Origin: Proteiniphilum sp. UBA5283
Lineage (GTDB): Bacteria; Bacteroidota; Bacteroidia; Bacteroidales; Dysgonomonadaceae
Direction: 5' to 3'
DNA: 7,558 nucleotides
Assembly (NCBI GenBank): GCA_002408485.1
Contig: DHSP01000074.1
Span: forward strand, 7,931-15,488
A program made the position numbers and the translations under genes. Position 1 is the stretch's first letter. Each line of letters opens with the position of its first letter. The notes beneath the pieces are model-generated. The model saw only the letters and a list, made by a program, of their open reading frames with translations. It did not search any database and was not told where the DNA came from. This document shows, piece after piece, positions 1 to 5,804 of the stretch.

Positions 1-201
1 GTTCGTACAGAGCGATGGCGTTATGCTGAGTTTTTTGGTTTAGGTTCAGGTGCTTACCTGACTGATCCTGTCAATGATCCTCATGAATTGCGTAATCTGG
101 TTAATGATCCAGAATATAAGGATGTTGTGAAAGAGCTTCATCAGCTTGCATCGGAGTATGTGGAAGGAAAAACAGAGTTGTCAGCTCCTCTTGTGGAATA
201 A
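1..201 (+). CDS. Sulfatase (family S1), C-terminal fragment
   Basis: The reading frame is open from the first base to TAA at 199-201 and gives 66 residues; the start lies upstream of the window. The fragment begins VRTERWRYAEF and continues with LTDPVNDPHELRNL and a D-P-E-Y-K-D-V-V helix. This is the usual C-terminal subdomain of formylglycine-dependent sulfatases, especially iduronate-2-sulfatase-like S1 members, where a VRT-(D/E)-R-(Y/W)-R-Y strand is followed by an LYD-x-x-x-DP-x-E-x-x-NL turn. The catalytic CxPxR motif and the metal ligands would be upstream, so subfamily, sulfate position and activity cannot be judged. It is followed 60 bases later by a lyase-like gene on the same strand, which fits removal of sulfate from the polymer the downstream enzymes attack. 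At 42% GC in its first 180 bases (hand count), it is AT-richer than the genes at the right end. The sulfatase call is fairly firm; the substrate is unknown. Confidence 0.82.
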   Translation, partial: VRTERWRYAEFFGLGSGAYLTDPVNDPHELRNLVNDPEYKDVVKELHQLASEYVEGKTELSAPLVE

Positions 202-261
202 CTTCATCACGTTGTAAAAAGACAGTTAATAACTATCGACCAACAATATAAAAAACGGAAT

Positions 262-2091
262 ATGAATAAAATAGCTTTTACTTTTTGCCTCTTGCTGTTT
301 ACTGCGCAGGCTTATTCTCAGGATCCTCGCGAACTATTGTATAATATTGAAATACTTGAGCCAAACCATGCCCTTAAGCCTAAGGTAGATGGCTTTGCAA
401 AGGAGAGAATTGAAGACAGGTTAAACAGAGGGGTTATCGCGATTGAGGATGAAGATAACAACGTGTATGTGAGCTGGAGACTATTAAAGTCGGATCCTGT
501 TGATGTAGCTTTTGATGTGTACAGGGGTACCGGCAATCGTTCTGTTAAACTGAACAGAAGACCCGTCACCACTACCACAGACTTTGTAGACCGGAAAGCT
601 GGAAATAAGACAGATCAATACTGGGTTATTCCTGTAGGGAAAAAAGGAAATGGAACACCCTCGGAGAGAGCTTCCGTGATTGCCAAAAAATCGGTGGAAG
701 AACCTGCCTATATCTCCATACCTCTGCAAGATGATGTGGTCCCGGGACGGAGAAGGCTGGGGGTTGCCGACCTGAATGGTGACGGCAAATTTGATTTTGT
801 ACTTATACAACCCAATGTGAGTAAGGATCCGGGTTCGAGACCCGACTCCTCACAGGTGACCTATAAGATAGAGGCTTATCTGAATGATGGCACTTTTCTG
901 TGGCGCAACGACCTGGGTGATGGAATTGAACCGGGTGTATGGTATTCTCCTTTTATCGCTTACGATTTTGATGGTGACGGAAAAGCTGAAATTGCAGTGA
1001 AGACGGCACCTGCCGGAGTACGGAATGCTGACGGTGCCGTTTACCAAGGTGAGGAGTGGATCTCAATCTGGGATGGGATGACCGGCAAGGAAATTGCGAG
1101 AGCCGACTGGCCAGCCCGTACAGAACGGCTGGGAAACTACAACAGGCAAAACCGCAATCAATTGGGAGTGGCCTATCTTGACGGCAAAACACCCTGTCTG
1201 ATCGTAGCCCGGGGAACCTATAAAGCCATGTTTGTAGATGCATATCAATTTGCTGATGGTCGGCTTACAAAGCTGTGGAGCTGGGACGGAGACGAGGAAA
1301 ATCCAATTGTACGCAGTCAGGGTGCACATATTATGCTGGTGAATGATGTTGATGAAGATGGCCGTGATGAAATTATTCTTGGTAGTGCAGTTTTGGACGA
1401 TGATGGCACATTGTTGTGGTCGGCCGGATTGGGACACCCTGATAAGGTCTATGTTACCGATATTGATCCTTCCCGCCCAGGTCTCGAGATATTTTTGGCT
1501 GTAGAGGCTTTGCATGACAAAGACGGACTTGGCATATGTGTTCGTGATGCAAAAACAGGTGAGCTGGTATGGAGTGTTGGTGAAAGCACTGTACATATAG
1601 GCTCAGGCATGGTAGCAGATATAGATCCATCACTTCCGGGATTAGAGAGTTTTGCCGGTGAAGATCCGAAAGGACATAGAGCAATGAGAGTGCCCGGTAA
1701 TGACAACAAATATCTGTTTGATGCAAAAGGAAATCTCATTGGTTCAGGAGAAGATGTGCCACCAACGGGTGACTGGCTCTGGTGGGATGCCGGCAAGGTA
1801 CGTCAGTATATTGCAGGAGATCGTGAAGGAATCTCGGTGATGAAATATAAACAGGGGGAAGTACAAAACGGTTTTCAGGGACGTATTATGATGACTGCCG
1901 ATCTGTTTGGTGATTGGCGTGAGGAAATAGTCACTGCTTTACCCGGCGAATTACGCATTTATAGTACAACAATTCCTGCTAACGACCGCAGGATAACACT
2001 CCTGCAAGACAATACTTACCGACAGACTATCACTGTACGGACAATGGGCTATCAACAGTCTCCCGTACCCTCATTTTATCTGGGAGAATGA
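262..2091 (+). CDS. PL11-type rhamnogalacturonan lyase-like secreted beta-propeller protein
   Basis: This 609-residue protein has a type I-like signal peptide (about residues 1-19, ending AYS-Q) and should act in the periplasm or outside the cell. Residues about 50-150 match the N-terminal beta-sandwich of PL11 lyases (RLNRGVIAI, VYVSWRLL, FVD, ISIPLQ). The rest is a calcium-stabilised propeller with Asp-rich loops: DLNGDGKFD (170-178), DFDGDGKAE (235-243), DVDEDGRDE (362-370), DIDPSRPGLE (400-409) and DIDPSLPGLE (453-462). The C-terminal signature DLFGDWREE (547-555) and a final FYLGE are also present. PL11 enzymes cleave the rhamnose-galacturonate linkage of rhamnogalacturonan I by beta-elimination. 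Several segments differ from classical PL11 as I remember it: VWYSPF (226-231) replaces AHYTQF, and LLQDNTYR with MGYQQSP replaces the LMHDPxYR and NVAYNQPPH region. It may therefore belong to a side clade with another rhamnose-uronate substrate. The start at 262 is chosen for the signal peptide; the leader is A-rich without a clear Shine-Dalgarno site. The PL11-like fold is firm; the exact reaction is not. Confidence 0.88.
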   Translation: MNKIAFTFCLLLFTAQAYSQDPRELLYNIEILEPNHALKPKVDGFAKERIEDRLNRGVIAIEDEDNNVYVSWRLLKSDPVDVAFDVYRGTGNRSVKLNRRPVTTTTDFVDRKAGNKTDQYWVIPVGKKGNGTPSERASVIAKKSVEEPAYISIPLQDDVVPGRRRLGVADLNGDGKFDFVLIQPNVSKDPGSRPDSSQVTYKIEAYLNDGTFLWRNDLGDGIEPGVWYSPFIAYDFDGDGKAEIAVKTAPAGVRNADGAVYQGEEWISIWDGMTGKEIARADWPARTERLGNYNRQNRNQLGVAYLDGKTPCLIVARGTYKAMFVDAYQFADGRLTKLWSWDGDEENPIVRSQGAHIMLVNDVDEDGRDEIILGSAVLDDDGTLLWSAGLGHPDKVYVTDIDPSRPGLEIFLAVEALHDKDGLGICVRDAKTGELVWSVGESTVHIGSGMVADIDPSLPGLESFAGEDPKGHRAMRVPGNDNKYLFDAKGNLIGSGEDVPPTGDWLWWDAGKVRQYIAGDREGISVMKYKQGEVQNGFQGRIMMTADLFGDWREEIVTALPGELRIYSTTIPANDRRITLLQDNTYRQTITVRTMGYQQSPVPSFYLGE

Positions 2092-2113
2092 AAATTAAAA
2101 ACAACAATTCCAT

Positions 2114-3484
2114 ATGAAACAACAATTTTCGGGTATTGCATCAATCTTGTTGGGTTGTTTTATCCTGCCCCTGTCTCTGCAAGCACAAATAGGAAGCCGT
2201 TTTCCCTCTGAGAGGAAAGTTGTCAGGGATCCCATAACCGGGGTAGACCTGGTGTTCCTGACCAGCAGCACGGCTGGCGAAAGAAAAATTTACCCCACTC
2301 ACAACCAGTGGACGTCGGATGGCCAATGGGTGATTTTCCACTCGCAGCGTGCGCCGGGAGAGGCAATGGCGGTTCATGAAGCAACCGGCGAAATGGTTCA
2401 GGTTACCGAAGGAGGGTTTTCCGGCATGCTGAGTGTGGCCAGAAAATCGATGAAGCTCTATTACATGCGCAAACCACGTGGCCAAAATGCGGCAACAGGT
2501 GCTATTGAGGTGGTGGAGATCAATCTGGAAAAGCTTTTTTCCGACTCGGAGTCGGGCAACCTGAAGCCGGCTGCGGCATATGAACGGATCTGCGGAATAA
2601 CGCCTCCGGAGATGCAGGCCGGGGGTGACATGGCGCTCGATGGGGGTGAAGAGTGGGTTTGGTTCCGTGTAGGGAAGGAGGAGGCTTCAAAGCACCTTCC
2701 CGGAGGTGTCGAAATCGCCAAACCGTTCGGTCCCCGCAACATGGGGGCCGGCCCCGCAGGTATTGCCGGAATGAATATTCATACAGGTGAAATAAAATAT
2801 GTGGTTTCCGTCCCTTTCCAGGTGGGACACATTCAAAGCAATCCCTGGATGCCGGGACAGATCGTTTTCTGTTGGGAAACCGGCGGAAAGGCCCCACAAC
2901 GTACCTGGATTGTCAATGCCGATGGTTCTGGTTTGCGTCCCCTCTATCCGGAGTCGGAATACGAGTGGATCACCCACGAAGCAGTGATCTCGCCCGATGA
3001 GGTGGCATTGGCCATACTGGGGCATCGCCCCATTCCGGGTGTCGAAGGTGAAAGCAGACCGGAAGGAACGGACGTGAAAGGTGCCAATCCGGGACAAGAG
3101 ACAGCATGGGGGCCTTCCGGGACACGTGAGAAGCCTACCGGGTTGGGAATCGTGAACATCCGGACCAGGGAGATGTCCATTGCCGGGCAGATTCCTTACG
3201 GCAGCGGATTCTGGCATGTCCACGGATCACCCGACAAACGATTTGCCGTGGGGGATAACTTTGAACGCGAGCTCTATCTCATCAATCGGGAAACGAGCGA
3301 AATGATGCTGCTAACGGCTGGTCATAAGAGCACTGCTGCCGACCATGTACACCCCACCTTCAGCCCCGACGGCACGAAAATTGAAATCCAGTCGGCAATG
3401 ATCTCGGAAGATGGCCGTGCAATGGATATCTGCATTGTATCGGTACCTGAAAAGTGGTTGAAAAGTGATAAACAGGAAAAATAA
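2114..3484 (+). CDS. Secreted oligogalacturonate lyase (PL22)-like propeller protein
   Basis: The 456-residue product has a signal peptide (about residues 1-24, LSLQAQ), unlike the cytoplasmic enterobacterial oligogalacturonate lyases of about 390 residues. After it come blade repeats of the TolB/WD40-like type: DGQWVIFHSQ (69-78), a VTEGG turn (97-101), SPDEVALAILGH (293-304), GSPDKRFAVGD (371-381) and FSPDGTKI (416-423). PL22 enzymes cleave short unsaturated galacturonate oligomers by metal-dependent beta-elimination. From memory, the Yersinia enzyme uses His242 as likely base and His287, Gln350, His353 and His355 for the metal. Here H239 (GHIQSNPW), H288 (WITHE), H411 and H413 (DHVHPTFSPDG) fit these by spacing, but A408 lies where the Gln is expected. 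An extra Gly/Pro/Glu-rich loop at about 308-342 adds length. The gene begins 22 bases after the PL11-like gene and is probably co-transcribed. Another uronate-oligomer substrate, or a binding role, is possible. Confidence 0.78.
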   Translation: MKQQFSGIASILLGCFILPLSLQAQIGSRFPSERKVVRDPITGVDLVFLTSSTAGERKIYPTHNQWTSDGQWVIFHSQRAPGEAMAVHEATGEMVQVTEGGFSGMLSVARKSMKLYYMRKPRGQNAATGAIEVVEINLEKLFSDSESGNLKPAAAYERICGITPPEMQAGGDMALDGGEEWVWFRVGKEEASKHLPGGVEIAKPFGPRNMGAGPAGIAGMNIHTGEIKYVVSVPFQVGHIQSNPWMPGQIVFCWETGGKAPQRTWIVNADGSGLRPLYPESEYEWITHEAVISPDEVALAILGHRPIPGVEGESRPEGTDVKGANPGQETAWGPSGTREKPTGLGIVNIRTREMSIAGQIPYGSGFWHVHGSPDKRFAVGDNFERELYLINRETSEMMLLTAGHKSTAADHVHPTFSPDGTKIEIQSAMISEDGRAMDICIVSVPEKWLKSDKQEK

Positions 3485-3505
3485 ATAGATGCGGCGATAT
3501 TTATT
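3480..3505. repeat. AT-only inverted repeat across the stop codon of the PL22-like gene
   Basis: AATAAATA at 3480-3487 is the exact reverse complement of TATTTATT at 3498-3505, with a 10-base loop GATGCGGCGA. The left arm contains the TAA stop of the PL22-like gene (3482-3484). The stem is all A-T and no T-run follows, so it would be a poor intrinsic terminator. It may be a regulator site or chance in an AT-rich gap. The pairing is seen directly; any function is a guess. Confidence 0.4.
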
Positions 3506-3508
3506 CCC

Positions 3509-3516
3509 TATGTTTG
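3509..3516 (+). promoter_or_regulatory. Bacteroidota-type -7 promoter box (TATGTTTG), candidate
   Basis: TATGTTTG fits the TAnnTTTG -7 consensus of Bacteroides housekeeping promoters exactly and lies 50 bases upstream of the ATG of the DUF4861 gene. It sits in the 82-base gap that is the largest between complete genes in the window. No TTTG-like -33 element is found at the expected distance (about 3485-3489 reads ATAGA), so this is only half a promoter. If real, transcription would start near 3522-3525 and allow separate expression of the DUF4861, CE15 and GH78 genes. Confidence 0.35.
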
Positions 3517-3566
3517 TAGTGTTGATCAAAAGGTGTAAGTCAAAGTGCTAAATAATAATTGATTAT

Positions 3567-4439
3567 ATGAAGAATAAACTGTTCTTATTTTTGTTTTTGT
3601 TGCAAGCCTCTTTTCTTGCAGCCCAAAACATGACCGATGTGAGTCTTTTTTTACGGAGCGATAGTGCCACTTATCTCAATCAGGTTTCGTCGGAGTCGGG
3701 CGATCTCTATCGTGCTTTGGGGCATCACGGTCCTGCCATTGAAAATGAATGGCTGGCACTGAGGTTGTATTTCGACAAGAAAGCGGCCATCGATGTCTAT
3801 TCGAAAGCAACGCCCGGACTTGAGCTGGGTACATACAAATGGTATCCCACACCACAGCAGCAGCTCGAAGGAAAGGGAGCCGACTACTACAAGGTAGGAC
3901 CCACCGTCGGCCTTGGCGGTATCCGCTTGTGGGATGGCGAGAAAGTACTTCCCTTGGATCCAGTCTCAAACAGAACGGCAAGGGTGGTGAAAGAGGGATC
4001 GGTTTCCTATATGGAGATGTTGTCGGAAGATGTGCCCTACCTGAACCGAAAAGTGGATATTCTGGTGAGGGTGACCGTCTATTCCGGTTTCAGAAAAGCG
4101 AAGGTGGAAGCTTTCGCGTTGTCTGATGATGATGTGGCATTTGTCACCGGTATCAACTATCACCAGGGACAGCAGGTGGTTGTGGAGGAGGATTGTATAT
4201 TTACCTGGGGGTTGCATCCCGAAGATGTGGCTGCTGAGCAGGTAGAGCTGGGTTCCGCGATCTTTGTGAATCCGGATGACTTCGATCAGACAAAAGACGA
4301 TGGGAACCAGCATATCTTTATCTCAAAACCGGGCAGACAGATAAGTTTGTGGATATCATCGGCAAATGGCAAGGAGCCGTTTGTGAATACCCTGGGGCGG
4401 TTTATCGACTTTGCAAAATTTGAAATGGGGCTGGATTGA
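3567..4439 (+). CDS. DUF4861 family secreted protein
   Basis: The protein has 290 residues and an N-terminal hydrophobic signal (about residues 1-19, LFLFLFLLQASFLAA, then QN), so it is probably periplasmic. I recognise the DUF4861 family from YRALGHHGPAIENEW (48-62), the following LRLYFDKKAAIDVY strand (65-78), the DYYKVGPTVGLGGIRLWDGEK segment (106-126) and the NRKVDILVRVTVY strand (160-172). The family is known to me only as a domain of unknown function, often beside pectin- or uronate-degrading genes; the beta-rich pattern suggests a carbohydrate-active or carbohydrate-binding fold. Conserved His53-His54 and Glu59, with Asp76, are candidate functional residues, but this is inference. Its length is somewhat short, since I recall members near 400 residues, although both ends of the domain seem present. 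ATG at 3567 is chosen for the signal peptide; the leader is AT-rich without a Shine-Dalgarno site. The CE15 gene begins 22 bases later. Confidence 0.78.
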   Translation: MKNKLFLFLFLLQASFLAAQNMTDVSLFLRSDSATYLNQVSSESGDLYRALGHHGPAIENEWLALRLYFDKKAAIDVYSKATPGLELGTYKWYPTPQQQLEGKGADYYKVGPTVGLGGIRLWDGEKVLPLDPVSNRTARVVKEGSVSYMEMLSEDVPYLNRKVDILVRVTVYSGFRKAKVEAFALSDDDVAFVTGINYHQGQQVVVEEDCIFTWGLHPEDVAAEQVELGSAIFVNPDDFDQTKDDGNQHIFISKPGRQISLWISSANGKEPFVNTLGRFIDFAKFEMGLD

Positions 4440-4461
4440 CTCATTAACGTGGCCTACACTC

Positions 4462-5787
4462 ATGTGTACACGCAATAACCTTCCGATTTGCTTGATCATC
4501 CTGATGCTCTTCTCAAAGACCCTTTTGAGCGCACAACAGGATACCGTTGCCGGCATCCCGGTCAACTACGATGAAACGAAGACGGGCAGCTGGGTGCTGC
4601 CCGACCTTTTTGCCCTGCAAGGCGGCAGGCGGGTGACCGATGCCAGGGAATGGATGGAGCAACGCCGCCCGGAACTGCTCCGTCTCTTCGAAGTGGAGCA
4701 GTTCGGCAAGTGCCCGAAGCGGGTGCCGCGCGAAGCAAGCCTCTTTGATGCGGGTAGCCCTGCCTTCGATGGCAAGGCTGTCAGAAAGCAGGTGAGGCTT
4801 TACTTCACCGAAGATACGGCAAGGCATCAGGCCGACATGGTGATCTACCTGCCGGCAGAGGCAACCGGACCGGTACCGCTCTTTCTGACCATCAGCTTCA
4901 TGCCCAACGCCCTGATGGTAGATGATCCGGGCCTGGCTCCCGGCTCCTTCTGGAACAGGGAAGGGGAAAGGATGCCGGTACAGCCACGCCCGGGAGCTCC
5001 CCGCATAGGAGGCCTCGATGTGGAGAAGTTCATCTCCAACGGGATTGGTGTGGCTACCCTCTACTATGGTGATATTGAGCCCGATTTTCCTGATGGCATC
5101 CGCCATGGCGTCAGAGGCCATTACCTGCCCGCCGGCCGGGAATGGCCCGCCCCGGACGAGTGGGGCACCATCTCTGCCTGGGCATGGGGACTGGGTTACG
5201 CAATGGACTACGTGGAACAGGATCCTGATATCGATGCATCGAAAGTGGCTCTGCATGGTGTCTCCCGGCTGGGTAAAACGGTACTGTGGGCCGGTGCCCT
5301 CGATCAGCGCTTTGGCATGATCATCGCCAGCTGCTCGGGAGAAGGGGGAGCCGCGCTCTCACGACGCAACTATGGTGAGACCATCGCCCACATGATCGCC
5401 CCCACACGCTACTTCTACCAGTTTTGCGGCAACCGTGCCCGCTATGGCGATGATCCACACCAGTCGCCCGTGGATGCACACATGCTGGTGGCCCTGATCG
5501 TTCCCCGCCCACTCCTGCTGCAAACGGGCGACAGCGACGGCTGGTCCGATCCCAAAGGTGAGTTCCTGGCTGCTGTCGCTGCCGAACCGATTTACCGTCT
5601 CTTCGGCAAAAGGGGACTGGAGAGAACGGAGATGCCTGCCCCGGGTGAGCCGATTCTCCATGATATGGGTTACTACATGCACGCCGGAGGACATGGTACC
5701 CTGCCCGGTGATTACGATATATTTATTGACTTTATGAGAAAACATTTTTTACCGGTTGATGCAGAGGTGACTGATGAAACCCGGTAA
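4462..5787 (+). CDS. CE15 glucuronoyl esterase-like alpha/beta hydrolase
   Basis: Starting at ATG 4462 the protein has 441 residues with a signal peptide (about residues 1-24, LLSAQQ). An in-frame ATG at 4411 would overlap the DUF4861 gene and put a hydrophilic stretch before the signal, so 4462 is preferred. The N-terminal part (WVLPDLF, 44-50; WMEQRRPELLRLFEVEQFGK, 64-83) is typical of CE15 and its relatives. The nucleophile motif GVSRLGK (266-272) gives Ser268 with oxyanion-stabilising Arg269, and GGHG (409-412) gives His411. The fungal-type acid, 23 residues after Ser, is replaced by Cys291 (CSGEGG, 291-296). Asp357 in GDSDGWSDPKG lies where some bacterial CE15 enzymes carry an alternative acid. 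CE15 enzymes cleave esters of 4-O-methyl-glucuronate, classically lignin-carbohydrate links. Here the neighbours point to an esterified uronate on a rhamnose-containing polymer. Composition is GC-rich in places (45 of 60 bases in 5101-5160). The fold and Ser/His pair are firm; the natural ester is unknown. Confidence 0.87.
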   Translation: MCTRNNLPICLIILMLFSKTLLSAQQDTVAGIPVNYDETKTGSWVLPDLFALQGGRRVTDAREWMEQRRPELLRLFEVEQFGKCPKRVPREASLFDAGSPAFDGKAVRKQVRLYFTEDTARHQADMVIYLPAEATGPVPLFLTISFMPNALMVDDPGLAPGSFWNREGERMPVQPRPGAPRIGGLDVEKFISNGIGVATLYYGDIEPDFPDGIRHGVRGHYLPAGREWPAPDEWGTISAWAWGLGYAMDYVEQDPDIDASKVALHGVSRLGKTVLWAGALDQRFGMIIASCSGEGGAALSRRNYGETIAHMIAPTRYFYQFCGNRARYGDDPHQSPVDAHMLVALIVPRPLLLQTGDSDGWSDPKGEFLAAVAAEPIYRLFGKRGLERTEMPAPGEPILHDMGYYMHAGGHGTLPGDYDIFIDFMRKHFLPVDAEVTDETR

Positions 5788-5791
5788 AAAA

Positions 5792-5797
5792 AGAGGA
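5792..5797 (+). promoter_or_regulatory. Shine-Dalgarno-like AGAGGA before the GH78 gene
   Basis: AGAGGA lies seven bases upstream of ATG 5805, in the 17-base gap after the CE15 stop. The other starts in this window have A-rich leaders without such a site. It supports 5805 as the start and suggests coupled translation with CE15. Purine-rich hexamers are common, so this is modest evidence. Confidence 0.4.
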
Positions 5798-5804
5798 TGG
5801 CAAT

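Noticed and set aside
224..234. AGTTAATAACT palindrome upstream of the PL11-like gene
   Set aside because: Arms of only five bases, no T-run and no promoter box nearby; too weak to call a terminator or operator.
202..261. Possible promoter before the PL11-like gene
   Set aside because: The 60-base gap has no TAnnTTTG box, so I see only an A-rich leader and treat the gene as co-transcribed with the sulfatase.
1063..1596. Minus-strand open frame of 177 codons
   Set aside because: It is antisense to the PL11-like gene; the + frame has calcium loops and family signatures throughout.
2687..3223. Minus-strand open frame of 178 codons
   Set aside because: It is antisense to the PL22-like propeller repeats and lacks any signal or motif.
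3522..3529. TTGATCAA palindrome upstream of the DUF4861 gene
   Set aside because: Only eight bases with no extension of symmetry and no second copy; it is likely by chance in an AT-rich gap.
4411..4461. Earlier in-frame ATG for the CE15 gene
   Set aside because: It overlaps the DUF4861 coding end and places a hydrophilic stretch before the signal peptide; ATG 4462 gives a normal signal peptide and a 22-base gap.
4380..4461. Possible frameshift truncating the DUF4861 protein
   Set aside because: The protein is short for the family, but no downstream frame continues a recognisable DUF4861 sequence before the CE15 signal peptide, so a natural end is more likely.
4513..5256. Long open frame on the minus strand (247 codons)
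   Set aside because: It lies wholly inside the CE15 gene, whose motifs are clear in the + frame; its translation shows no family motif and long antisense frames are expected in GC-rich coding DNA.
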